Assembly: GCF_029024925.1 (NCBI RefSeq) | Contig: NZ_CP118962.1 | Span: forward strand, 346,501 to 410,500 | Length of the DNA: 64,000 nt | From: Enterococcus faecalis | GTDB lineage: Bacteria > Bacillota > Bacilli > Lactobacillales > Enterococcaceae | Direction: 5' to 3' | In this document: positions 36,856 through 45,480 of the stretch, piece by piece | Position numbering within the stretch: position 1 is the first letter of the stretch | Layout of the letters: every line of letters starts with the position of its first letter | Notes under the pieces: generated by a model | Database searches by the model: none | What the model was told of the DNA's origin: nothing | The model's input: the letters and a program-made list of their open reading frames with translations, nothing else | Translations under genes and position numbers: made by a program

Positions 36856-37893
36856 CTATCCTAAAAATTCGAAAACATCTTTACGATCATACAATTTCAA
36901 GATTTTTTCAAATAAGATTTGACCTACGAAAGCAGCTACGATTGGTACAACAAACCAGCTGATTAATAGTAGAATAATACTCAAACCGGCGTCCAATGAA
37001 GCCAACGGACCTACCAACCCTACCAAACCGAAACCAGCAGAAGCAGGAGTCCCTGAGACTGAGAATAACGCTACTGGAATTGCTGAGATGATAGCGGTGA
37101 ATAGACATGGCACCAAGATAATTGGTTTCCTAAACAAGTTTGGCATCATCATTTTCATAGCACCCAATGCGATGGCCAAAGTAACCCCTGGTTTGTTGAC
37201 TTTCCAAGAGTTAACTACCAAGACAACTGTTGTTGCGGCAACACCCATAGCGGCTGCACCAGCAGAAACACCGTTCAATTGAATTGCCATACCAATGGCA
37301 ACTGTAGAGATCGGCGAGATAATCAAGAAAGCAAAGGAACATGCAATCAAGATTGACATCAAAATTGGTTGCAAAGTAGTAAAGGTATTAATTAAGTCAC
37401 CGATAGCGGCAGTAATCTTGGTTACGTAAGGATATAAATAATAGCCGATTAGACCAGCGCCGATACCAACAACGATTGGTGTTGCAACAATTGCCACGGA
37501 CCCAAATTTTTCGCCGATCAACAAGATCATGCCGACAGCGATTGATGCAGTAATCATGGTATTGATGATGTCTCCGGTACCAGCACCGATATAAGTAGCT
37601 GTGTCAGGATTGAATTTCACAACACCGGAGCCAACGAAAGCTGCACCGGCAACTACTAACATTTGCATTGGTTTGAAGCCAAACTGCACCGCAATCAAAG
37701 CGCCAATCAATAGTGGAGTAGCTAGTTGGAAAATAACTGCCATTTGTGTGATCGTTACTGCTAAGGTATTTTCACCAAATAATTTCAAAATTGCTGCCAA
37801 TACCGCGTTAGGAATCAACCCTACGATGATCCCCGTTGCGGTACCCGCTAATACTTTATTTAAAAATATTTTTGGAGTTAATTTTTCTTCCAT
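36856..37893 (-). CDS. PTS EIIC_2 / PfoR-type membrane protein
   Basis: Hydrophobic protein of 345 residues with about ten transmembrane helices and many Gly-rich turns (GIIVGLIPNAVLAAI near residue 20, VGSGVVKFNP near 87, GTPASAGFGLVGLVGPL near 276). This matches the EIIC_2 family that includes PfoR, named for a Clostridium perfringens locus. No IIA or IIB domain is attached or nearby, so sugar phosphorylation is not shown; it may be a transporter for a small organic substrate. It lies 25 bases after the dehydrogenase in one operon. Confidence 0.75.
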   Translation of the reverse strand: MEEKLTPKIFLNKVLAGTATGIIVGLIPNAVLAAILKLFGENTLAVTITQMAVIFQLATPLLIGALIAVQFGFKPMQMLVVAGAAFVGSGVVKFNPDTATYIGAGTGDIINTMITASIAVGMILLIGEKFGSVAIVATPIVVGIGAGLIGYYLYPYVTKITAAIGDLINTFTTLQPILMSILIACSFAFLIISPISTVAIGMAIQLNGVSAGAAAMGVAATTVVLVVNSWKVNKPGVTLAIALGAMKMMMPNLFRKPIILVPCLFTAIISAIPVALFSVSGTPASAGFGLVGLVGPLASLDAGLSIILLLISWFVVPIVAAFVGQILFEKILKLYDRKDVFEFLG

Positions 37894-37918
37894 TTTCTCG
37901 TCCTCTTTCTAATGATTA

Positions 37919-38857
37919 CTATTTCGCTCCTAGAATTTCTTCTTTACTATGAACCAGTTGCGTTAAGAAATCACAGTAAGGAGTTACTACGCCATATTTT
38001 TTACCTTTACGAGAAATGGCTCCGTTGATGTAGTCAATCTCGGTCAAACGGTTATTTTTTATCAAGTCTTGGTGCATCGATGGGAAATGCATACCAATCG
38101 TAGTCGGGTCAAAACAAGTTTCTACATGTTCGATTACTTCGGGAATGTCTAAGTTGACGTTTTCTTTGGCAGCAACAGCTGCAAATTCGTTAACAATAGT
38201 CACTACCATGTCATGAGCAGGTTTGGTTGCACCAAGCCCCGCCATATTGACGTCTAAAATCGTGCATAAGCCATTCATCGTACCATTGACACAAGCTTTA
38301 CGATAAATTGAATAATGAATGTTGTCGGAATATTTGGCATTTAAACCAGACGCGGACAAAGTTTCCGCCAATTTTTTCGCTGATTCTTCTTGGCCAATAC
38401 CTAGATTTTGCAATTCAACAGACCCGCTGCCAAATAATTTAGCCTTGCCGGGACCTTCTAGACCAGCAGTCCACATGGTGTTGCCGATAAAGATTTTTTC
38501 CATCGGTACGAATTTTTCGATTACGTCTTCATGACCGATACCGTTTAAAAGACACAAAACTTCTGTGTGATCAGCAATTAATGGTTTAACATCCTGCAGC
38601 ATTTTTTCCAACTGCATTGCCTTCGTGAATAAGATAATCAAATCAAATTGCTCACCAGTGGGCACCTCATTCTGATTAACAATTGGGACTTTAACAGTAA
38701 TTTCTTCGCCATTATAATTAGCCTTCAATCCGTTTTCTTTGATGGCATTGATATGCTCCTGCCAGCCGTCGATTAGCAAAACATCGTTACCACCTTGTTT
38801 CAACATCAGTCCGAACCGGGAACCCATCGCGCCGGCCCCTGCAATTGCAATTTTCAT
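37919..38857 (-). CDS. D-2-hydroxyacid (D-mandelate-type) dehydrogenase of the ketopantoate reductase family
   Basis: NAD(P)-dependent enzyme of 312 residues. Rossmann motif GAGAMGSRFG near residue 7, MWTAGLEGPG near 126, the catalytic-Lys block YRKACVNGTMNGLC near 187, and NNRLTEIDYINGAI near 262. These blocks and the length fit the enterococcal D-mandelate dehydrogenase type better than biosynthetic PanE (from memory of that enzyme). It would reduce branched or aromatic 2-oxo acids. First gene of a two-gene operon with the EIIC_2 protein. Confidence 0.78.
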   Translation of the reverse strand: MKIAIAGAGAMGSRFGLMLKQGGNDVLLIDGWQEHINAIKENGLKANYNGEEITVKVPIVNQNEVPTGEQFDLIILFTKAMQLEKMLQDVKPLIADHTEVLCLLNGIGHEDVIEKFVPMEKIFIGNTMWTAGLEGPGKAKLFGSGSVELQNLGIGQEESAKKLAETLSASGLNAKYSDNIHYSIYRKACVNGTMNGLCTILDVNMAGLGATKPAHDMVVTIVNEFAAVAAKENVNLDIPEVIEHVETCFDPTTIGMHFPSMHQDLIKNNRLTEIDYINGAISRKGKKYGVVTPYCDFLTQLVHSKEEILGAK

Positions 38858-38889
38858 AAATAAAAGCCTCCAAACTTAATTTATAATAA

Positions 38890-38939
38890 GTGAACATTTT
38901 CACATTTCTCATTATAGAGTTTTCATTCGGAAACTTCAA
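38890..38939 (-). promoter_or_regulatory. Promoter and operator-like palindrome of the dehydrogenase operon
   Basis: Minus-strand TTGAAG (38939-38934) and TATAAT (38916-38911) with a 17-base spacer. Downstream, GTGAACATTTTCAC (38890-38903) is a 5-4-5 palindrome over the expected start and may be an operator. Confidence 0.6.
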
Positions 38940-39381
38940 GTAGTAAAGTGTCAAAACAATGATGAAATCATTTAGTTCTTATAAATTAGACATGAGAAAA
39001 TAAATATTCCATATCTACTTTATTGGATCCATAACATGACTAAATTCTGAATACTTTTTAAAGCTTATCATTTGGTAAAACAGAATATAAGTTAATCATA
39101 TAGACTGAAAATTTTTAATTTTCAGAATAGAATAACTTAAAAGTACTGACAAAATTTTTTAAAGGGGCAATATAATGTTCTGAGATAATCAAATCTTACC
39201 GAAAATATCAAAAGTCCAATGTGACGCAATCTGATTCTGTCACATTCGTTAAAATCGCTCTATCCTTAGAGGCTCTAAGAGGAAATCACTTTTCTTTTAG
39301 GACCTTTTTTCTATAGCTTGTTTAAATGTGACTTATTATCTGTTATAATCATATTAAGTAACATTTGAGAGGGGACTAAAA
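38940..39381. other. Intergenic stretch without a supported gene
   Basis: AT-rich. It holds a possible -10 TATAAT (39344-39349) for the downstream recombinase with a weak -35, and short inverted repeats near 39220-39280. No coding region is supported. Confidence 0.5.
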
Positions 39382-39981
39382 ATGAAGAGCGTGGAACCGA
39401 TTCGCGATAAAAAAAAGATCGATGCCATGAAGGCAATTTTGGCTTCCGGAAAATATGGGCAACGAAATTTGGTGCTTTTTTCGATCGGGATCAATACAGC
39501 GTATCGAATCTCCGATTTAAGACAGTTGAAATTAAGTGACGTGGTAGAAATTTCTCGTGGCCGAGTGATTGTCAAAGAACGTCTGGCCATGAAGGAACAA
39601 AAAACAGCTAAACACAATTCGGTTTTCATTTCGAACAAATTACGAAAAGTGATTCTTGATTATGTTCAATCAGAATTTCTTGAGCAGCTGCAAGTACAAG
39701 ACTTCAGCAATTATTTGTTTCCAAGTCGAAAAGGAGCAGATACGCCTTTGACCCGACAAAGTCTTTGGCGGATCATTCATGAAGCAGGAACGGCGGTTGG
39801 GTTGAAAGAAATTGGCCCCCATTCGATGCGCAAGACCTTCGGCTATTTTTTGTACAAGCAAGGGACCAAAACAGAGATCATTCAGTCGCTGCTCAATCAT
39901 TCTTCGCAACGAGAGACCTTACGTTATATTGGGATCACCCAGGAAGACAAAGATACCGCTGTGAAGAGTTTGGATCTATGA
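39382..39981 (+). CDS. Small tyrosine recombinase
   Basis: Recombinase of 199 residues consisting almost only of a catalytic domain. INTAYRISDLRQL near residue 33 carries the first Arg, HSMRKTFGYFLY near 149 the His-x-x-Arg, and NHSSQRETLRYIG near 174 the His and Tyr. Short recombinases of this kind occur on enterococcal and lactobacillar plasmids and islands, where they may resolve multimers. Start behind GAGAGGGG. It precedes the broken fic gene. Confidence 0.85.
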   Translation: MKSVEPIRDKKKIDAMKAILASGKYGQRNLVLFSIGINTAYRISDLRQLKLSDVVEISRGRVIVKERLAMKEQKTAKHNSVFISNKLRKVILDYVQSEFLEQLQVQDFSNYLFPSRKGADTPLTRQSLWRIIHEAGTAVGLKEIGPHSMRKTFGYFLYKQGTKTEIIQSLLNHSSQRETLRYIGITQEDKDTAVKSLDL

Positions 39982-40029
39982 CAGAATAAAGCCTTATATA
40001 ATAGAAGGAAAAATTCAAGAGGTGAGAAA

Positions 40030-40740
40030 ATGAACGAAGAAAAGCATCCTACATTTCCTGATAAATACCACTTATCTCGCAAAGAGTCTGTGTATTTATT
40101 GAAGAAAAACATTGTGGAACTGGTGTACAATGCGGGGGAATTTGAAGGATTGAATACAACGCTATTACAAACAGAAGAGATTATTAAGTATAACCGGGCC
40201 GATAACGTGGCTGTAGATGCTGTCCTGACCGTTGTTATCTTAAAAAGAGGCTTTGAATTGCTTTTAAACGACGTACAGGAGCCCCTGTTAGAGACAAGTA
40301 AGCGGATTAATCGGATCGTTGCAGCGTAAGATGCACTTTTTCCCGGTGAGATAAGATCTGGTGGGGTAGAAGTATCGAGTATTCAAGGAAGATATGTGCC
40401 ACCAATGTTAACTGAAGATGAAGTACAGAATCAATATGATGAGATAATGAATCGAGATATATCAGAGACGGAAAAAGCTTTGCGCCTATTTCTATTCATT
40501 TCGAAAAATCAAATATTTTGGGACGGTAATAAGATAACTGCATTGTTAACAACAAATAAAATTATGTTTGATTGGGATTTAGGCTTGTTGTCCATTCCTG
40601 AAACTGTATTTGAAAAATTTAATGTGTTGCTTTCCATTTATTACAATAGTAATGAAGATATAGATGTGGAAAAGATATTGGATTTTATGTATTCCAATTG
40701 TATTTTTGGTATTAACTATTTGCGAAAAAATAAATTATAA
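40030..40740 (+). pseudogene. Fic-family protein gene with one in-frame stop
   Basis: Two open segments, 40030-40329 and from 40330 on, are in the same frame and separated only by TAA at 40327-40329 (GCG TAA GAT). Read through, they give about 236 residues of a Fic protein: N-terminal LSRKESVYLLKKNIVELVYN, then LFPGEIRSGGVEV and QGRYVPP, then the active-site loop IFWDGNKITALLTTNKI near residue 160. Gln occupies the usual catalytic His place. The usual Fic role is AMP transfer to target proteins. An IS1216 copy begins 46 bases after the stop. Confidence 0.82.
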
Positions 40741-40786
40741 TTTAAGAGGTATTTGTAAATGATAATTTCAGAAGAAGCAAAATAGC

Positions 40787-41595
40787 GGTTCTGTTGCAAA
40801 GTTTTCCAAAAAATCTATTTTAGTGTAAAATTGAGAAAAAAGACAGAGAGGACAGAGTAATGAATCATTTTAAAGGCAAACAATTCAAAAAAGACGTCAT
40901 TATTGTCGCTGTTGGTTACTACCTGCGTTACAATCTAAGCTATCGTGAAGTTCAGGAATTGTTATAAGATCGTGGAATAAATGTTTGTCATACGACGATT
41001 TATCGTTGGGTGCAAGAGTACAGCAAAGTCCTCTATTATCTGTGGAAGAAGAAAAATAGACAATCCTTCTATTCATGGAAAATGGACGAAACCTATATCA
41101 AAATTAAGGGACGTTGGCATTATCTTTATCGTGCAATTGATGCGGACGGCTTAACCTTAGATATCTGGTTACGAAAGAAATGGGATACGCAAGCAGCCTA
41201 TGCTTTCTTAAAACGACTCCATAAACAGTTTGGTGAGCCGAAAGCAATTGTGACCGATAAAGCACCTTCTCTTGGCTCCGCCTTGAGAAAGTTACAGAGT
41301 GTGGGTTTATATACTAAGACAGAGCACCGAACTGTGAAGTATCTTAACAATTTAATAGAACAAGACCATCGACCTATTAAACGACGGAATAAATTTTATC
41401 AAAGTCTCCGTACAGCCTCTTCCACGATTAAGGGCATGGAGACCCCTTCGAGGAATATATAAAAAGAACCGAAGAAATGGAACGCTCTTCGGCTTTTCGG
41501 TGTCTACTGAAATCAAGGTATTAACGGGAATACCAGCCTAAGATATTTGGAGTTCAGAGCGGGCGCGTTTGATTTTCAAACTTCGCAACAGAACC
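40787..41595 (+). mobile_element. IS6-family (IS1216-like) insertion sequence, defective
   Basis: 809 bp between GGTTCTGTTGCAAAGTTTT and its inverted match AAACTTCGCAACAGAACC. Size and ends fit IS1216 (808-809 bp). Flanking octamers AAAATAGC and ATGATTAT are not a duplication. Confidence 0.88.
40860..41541 (+). pseudogene. IS1216-type transposase with a stop and a frameshift
   Basis: It would encode 226 residues (MNHFKGKQFKKDVIIVAVGY...DETYIKIKGRWHYLYR). It is broken by TAA at 40965-40967 where Tyr is expected, and by an extra C in the run at 41443-41446, after which the +1 frame continues to the normal end at 41541. The DDE catalytic core is otherwise readable. Confidence 0.87.
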
Positions 41596-41687
41596 ATGAT
41601 TATCATATCTGTTATCGTTTCGGTCAGCAATGGTCAGGCTGAGATTTCATTTATGAGGTAGACGATTTTTTTATGCCTCAAAATAGC

Positions 41688-41716
41688 TTGAAAGTCGAAA
41701 GATATTATCATATAAT
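41688..41716 (+). promoter_or_regulatory. Promoter of the glucuronate-polymer operon
   Basis: TTGAAA (41688-41693), exactly 17 bases, TATAAT (41711-41716). About 45 bases of leader then lead to GAAAGGA at 41748. Near-consensus strength. Confidence 0.7.
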
Positions 41717-41764
41717 GAACTGTACTGCTTATTTTTATTAATTATCGAAAGGAAAAAAACAAGA

Positions 41765-42952
41765 TTGGGAATCAATGGGAAAAAGAGGATATCGGTATTT
41801 GGGTTAGGTTATGTTGGTCTAGCGAATTCATTGTTATTAGGTCAGCATGAAGATGTGGTGGGCTATGATATTGATAGTCACAAGATAACATTATTGGAAC
41901 AAGGTTGCTCACCTTTAATAGATGATTACATCGAGTCATTTATTAAAGAGAAACGTTCGAATGTGAGCTATACTAGTGATTTTGAGCAGGCGGTTTTACA
42001 TGGAGAGTATTTGGTGATTGCAACGCCAACAGACTATGATGAATCAACAGATTATTTTAATACATCGTCTATTGAAGAGGTGATTGAAAAAGCAATTCAA
42101 ATCAAAGCTGATGCGAAGTTCATTATCAAATCTACGATTCCAATCGGCTATGTTGCGACCCTAAAAAAACAATTTCCCAGTGTTCAAACTATTATTTTTT
42201 GTCCTGAGTTTTTGAGGGAAGGAACAGCACTGTATGACAATCTTTATCCGTCTAGGATCATCATTGGTGATACAACTGATGCAGCAAAAGAAATAGGTGC
42301 TTTATTTTTGAGAAATGTCTGGGATAAGGAAGTGCCTGTGCTATACACGAGTGAAAACGAGGCGGAAGCAATCAAGTTATTTGCCAATACTTACTTAGCC
42401 CTTCGTGTTGCTTATTTTAATGAATTGGATACTTTTGCGCAGATAAATGGACTTGAATCCAGACAAATCATTGAAGGAATGGGATTAGATGCGCGCATCG
42501 GTTCTCACTATAACAACCCAAGTTTTGGTTATGGTGGCTATTGTTTGCCCAAGGATACCAAGCAGTTAAAACAAAATTATCGTCAAGTCCCTGAGAGATT
42601 AATTTCAGCGATTGTTGCATCAAATGATGTTCGAAAAGATTTTGTTGCTGATAAAATTATGGCGAAAAATCCTAAAACAGTCGGTATTTATCGTTTAACG
42701 ATGAAGCATGGTAGCGATAACTTTAGATATAGTGCGATTCAAGATGTTATGACGAGACTACAATCTAAGGGTGTTGAAATTGTTATTTACGAACCAACTT
42801 TGAGTGTGCCAAATTTTAAGGGAATTCAACTTGTGCATAGTTTAGAAGACTTTAAACAAGCGGCTGAGATTATAGTTGCCAATCGATGGGATGAAAGTCT
42901 GCGCGACGTTGCACATAAAGTGTACACTCACGATGTATTTGTGAGAGATTAA
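41765..42952 (+). CDS. ugd: UDP-glucose 6-dehydrogenase (HasB-like)
   Basis: Cytoplasmic NAD enzyme of 395 residues oxidising UDP-glucose to UDP-glucuronate. Rossmann site SVFGLGYVGLANS near residue 10, STIPIGYV near 123, LFANTYLALRVAYFNELD near 203, and the active-site FGYGGYCLPKDTKQL near 254 with the catalytic Cys and Lys. The start is TTG at 41765; no in-frame ATG lies before the Rossmann motif. It is 36 bases upstream of the hyaluronan-synthase-like gene and should supply its UDP-GlcA. In streptococcal has operons the order is the reverse. Confidence 0.92.
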   Translation: MGINGKKRISVFGLGYVGLANSLLLGQHEDVVGYDIDSHKITLLEQGCSPLIDDYIESFIKEKRSNVSYTSDFEQAVLHGEYLVIATPTDYDESTDYFNTSSIEEVIEKAIQIKADAKFIIKSTIPIGYVATLKKQFPSVQTIIFCPEFLREGTALYDNLYPSRIIIGDTTDAAKEIGALFLRNVWDKEVPVLYTSENEAEAIKLFANTYLALRVAYFNELDTFAQINGLESRQIIEGMGLDARIGSHYNNPSFGYGGYCLPKDTKQLKQNYRQVPERLISAIVASNDVRKDFVADKIMAKNPKTVGIYRLTMKHGSDNFRYSAIQDVMTRLQSKGVEIVIYEPTLSVPNFKGIQLVHSLEDFKQAAEIIVANRWDESLRDVAHKVYTHDVFVRD

Positions 42953-42988
42953 AATATAAAATCTATCAACTGGATTAATGGAGAGAAA

Positions 42989-44182
42989 ATGTTAAACTTT
43001 TTAAGTATATTTTTATTGGTTTATGGTGTGCTTGCTATTTCGCACATTGTATTTCAAATTATTTTATGTCATAGTGACCATAGAAGACAGAACAAGAAAT
43101 CATTTAAGGATTTTCATAGTAACTATCAGGCTAGTGTTTCGGTCATAGTGCCTGCCTATAACGAAGTACCACAAATTTTGAAGAATTGTATTGATTCTAT
43201 TGTGGCACAAAAGATACCTGACATAGAGATTATTGTTGTGGATGACGGTTCAAAAAATCGTGAAGAATTGATTGAAAAAGTCTATGACACTTATCAATCG
43301 AATCAAAATGTTAAAATTTTATTGCCTGAGGAAAACAAAGGCAAGCGTCACTGTCAAAAACTTGGATTTGATATTGCTAAGGGTGATATTATTGTCACAG
43401 TGGATTCAGATACCTTACTACATGATGAGGATGCTGTTGAAAAATTAATTCAGCGTTTTGCGAATAAGAAAGTTGGGGCTGTCACTGGTGATGTTCGAGT
43501 CGAAAACAAAAATAAAAACATCTTAACACGTCTGATTACGTATCGCTATTGGTCTGCTTTTCACCAAGAGCGAGCGGCTCAAAGCCGCTTTCACGTTGTC
43601 ATGTGTTGTTCTGGACCATTTTCAGCCTATCGTAAAGAAATAATTGAGGAAATCAAAGAGAAGTACATTACACAATATTTCTTAGGCGAAAATTGTACCT
43701 ATGGGGATGACCGTCATTTGACGAATTTAGTTCTTGAGGCAGGCTATGAAGTTGCTTTCCAAAGTGATAGTCAAGTTTATACTTTTGTTCCTGAAACAAT
43801 TGGTGGGTATATCAAACAGCAAGTGAGATGGAATAAAAGTTTCTATCGTGAGATGCTCTGGACGATTAAGTTTGCACATAAGCATCATTTTTATATGATG
43901 TATGATTTGGTCATGCAATTTATCTTACCGTTTATGTTGGTTGTGTCTTTAATCGCTATGATTGAACAAACAATTTTGTATCAGAATTTCGGACATTTAT
44001 ATCAGTATTTGATTGTTTTGGTTCTGATTGCTATTTTCCGTTCACTGTATGGTATTTATAGAACTAAAGATATTGGATTTTTACTCTTTGTTATCTATGG
44101 CTTTATGCACGTGCTACTTTTATTACCTGTTAGATTCTATGCACTATTAACATTAAAATCGACAAAATGGGGAACGCGATAA
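42989..44182 (+). CDS. hasA: Hyaluronan-synthase-like processive glycosyltransferase (GT2)
   Basis: Membrane glycosyltransferase of 397 residues. One N-terminal helix (about 4-25), a GT2 domain, and three or four C-terminal helices (about 305-385). Motifs: VIVPAYNE and VVDDGS, NKGKRHCQ near 117, VDSDT near 138, ERAAQSRFHVVMCCSGPFSAYR near 192-213, GDDRHLTN near 238, KQQVRWNKSFYRE near 275, and KSTKWGTR at the end. These match class I streptococcal HasA block by block. It would polymerise UDP-GlcA and UDP-GlcNAc and extrude the chain. About 20 residues shorter than HasA. Type 3 pneumococcal synthase is a less good fit. The product is inferred. Confidence 0.75.
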   Translation: MLNFLSIFLLVYGVLAISHIVFQIILCHSDHRRQNKKSFKDFHSNYQASVSVIVPAYNEVPQILKNCIDSIVAQKIPDIEIIVVDDGSKNREELIEKVYDTYQSNQNVKILLPEENKGKRHCQKLGFDIAKGDIIVTVDSDTLLHDEDAVEKLIQRFANKKVGAVTGDVRVENKNKNILTRLITYRYWSAFHQERAAQSRFHVVMCCSGPFSAYRKEIIEEIKEKYITQYFLGENCTYGDDRHLTNLVLEAGYEVAFQSDSQVYTFVPETIGGYIKQQVRWNKSFYREMLWTIKFAHKHHFYMMYDLVMQFILPFMLVVSLIAMIEQTILYQNFGHLYQYLIVLVLIAIFRSLYGIYRTKDIGFLLFVIYGFMHVLLLLPVRFYALLTLKSTKWGTR

Positions 44183-44207
44183 ATCTTATCCATAACACTA
44201 TTTTAAA

Positions 44208-44239
44208 AAAACAGCTTTCTTACGCAAGCTGTTTTTTTT
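44208..44239 (+). terminator. Terminator of the ugd-hasA operon
   Basis: AACAGCTT / AAGCTGTT stem, eight-base loop and a run of eight T. It closes the operon 26 bases after the synthase stop and lies just left of the IS30 copy. Confidence 0.85.
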
Positions 44240-44248
44240 ATAACGCGA

Positions 44249-45304
44249 ATTGTAAAATTAAGTTAGAAAAATAAAAAGGCATTTATGGTACACTCAAATT
44301 GTATTTCCGACGAAAGAAAACAAAGGAGTGTAACCATAAATGACCTACAAACATCTTACCATAGACGAACTGACAATGATAGAATCATATTATCTTCAAC
44401 ATAATAAACCGGTTGAAATCGCTAACCGAATGGGTCGTGCTATACAAACTATTTATAATGTAGTCAATAAGTTCAAGCAAGGCAAGACTGCTCTTGATTA
44501 TTGGCACCAGTATAAAGAAAATAAGAAAAAATGTGGTAGAAAAGTCATTCAATTACCTGCTCATGAAGTAGATTACATTAAAGAGAAAGTCACTCTTGGT
44601 TGGACGCCTGACGTCATTATCGGGCGAAAAGAAAGGCCTGTTTCATGCGGTATGAGAACACTTTATCGTTTATTTTCTAAAGGGATATTTGATATTGACA
44701 CACTACCGATGAAAGGTAAAAGAAAACCCAATGGTCATCAGGAAAAACGGGGAAAACAACAATATCAGCGCTCAATCCATGATCGACCTGATAATTATCC
44801 TGATTTCAATTCTGAGTTTGGTCACCTTGAAGGTGATACGATCGTTGGCATTCATCATAAAAGTGCCGTCATTACTTTAGTTGAAAGATTATCTAAAGTC
44901 ATTATCACGATTAAACCCAACGGCCGTAAGGCATTAGATATTGAAACCGCCCTTAATCAATGGTTTTCTCGCTTCCCTAAAAACTTCTTTAAATCTATTA
45001 CGTTTGACTGTGGAAAAGAATTTTCTAACTGGAAAGCCATTAGTAACCAACACGATATTGATATATATTTTGCGGACCCTGGAACACCTTCTCAACGCCC
45101 ATTAAACGAGAATTCTAACGGGATTCTGCGTCGTAATGGACTGCCGAAATCAATGGATTTTAGAGAAGTGAATCAGACATTTATTTCCAGTGTCAGCAAT
45201 CAACGTAATCATATTCCAAGAAAATCATTGAATTACAGAACACCAATTGAGATATTTTTGAGCTATGTACAAGAAGCATTTTATTCTAACTTAATTTGAC
45301 AAAT
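44249..45304 (+). mobile_element. IS30-family (IS6770-like) insertion sequence, copy 1
   Basis: About 1,056 bp with ends ATTGTAAAATTAAGTTAGAA and the inverse of TTTGTCAAATTAAGTTAGAA around one intact transposase. Copy 2 is at 60369-61424 in the opposite orientation. Both copies share a further 14 bp outside the left end (TTTTTTATAACGCG), so the true end or the target needs checking. Confidence 0.85.
44340..45299 (+). CDS. IS30-family transposase
   Basis: Intact transposase of 319 residues: N-terminal HTH (LTIDELTMIESYYLQHNKP...IANRMGRAIQTIY), DDE core with HLEGDTIVG near residue 164, TFDCGKEFSNW near 222 and NENSNGILRRNGLPK near 259. Identical in sequence to the copy at 60374. Probably active. 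Confidence 0.92.
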   Translation: MTYKHLTIDELTMIESYYLQHNKPVEIANRMGRAIQTIYNVVNKFKQGKTALDYWHQYKENKKKCGRKVIQLPAHEVDYIKEKVTLGWTPDVIIGRKERPVSCGMRTLYRLFSKGIFDIDTLPMKGKRKPNGHQEKRGKQQYQRSIHDRPDNYPDFNSEFGHLEGDTIVGIHHKSAVITLVERLSKVIITIKPNGRKALDIETALNQWFSRFPKNFFKSITFDCGKEFSNWKAISNQHDIDIYFADPGTPSQRPLNENSNGILRRNGLPKSMDFREVNQTFISSVSNQRNHIPRKSLNYRTPIEIFLSYVQEAFYSNLI

Positions 45305-45310
45305 CATAAG

Positions 45311-45480
45311 AAATATCTTTTTGGGTAGCAATCGTATTTGCTAGTCTTTATTTTGATAAAAGTTTTGAGCAAAAAACTATATTGAACAATATAGTTTGGA
45401 TATTGGCAGTTATTTTATTATTATTTGATGCTTTTACAATTGGTGTGCCTAAAAAGATACAAGGTAAAAACAATGAGTGA
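45311..45480 (+). pseudogene. C-terminal remnant of a small membrane protein
   Basis: A 50-codon open tail (FWVAIVFASLYFDKSFEQK, then VWILAVILLLFDAFTIGVP) holds two hydrophobic helices and ends in TGA overlapping the next start (ATGAGTGA). Its 5' part was lost at the IS30 insertion. Identity unknown. Confidence 0.5.

Noticed and set aside
37919-38857. Biosynthetic ketopantoate reductase (panE)
   Set aside because: No pantothenate genes nearby, and the conserved blocks look like the D-mandelate dehydrogenase branch.
41765-44182. Reading the operon as a type 3 pneumococcal capsule pair (cps3D-cps3S)
   Set aside because: The gene order fits, but the synthase motifs (NKGKRH, ERAAQS, CSGP, RWNKSF) fit HasA better than the Cps3S sequence I recall. 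It remains the main alternative.
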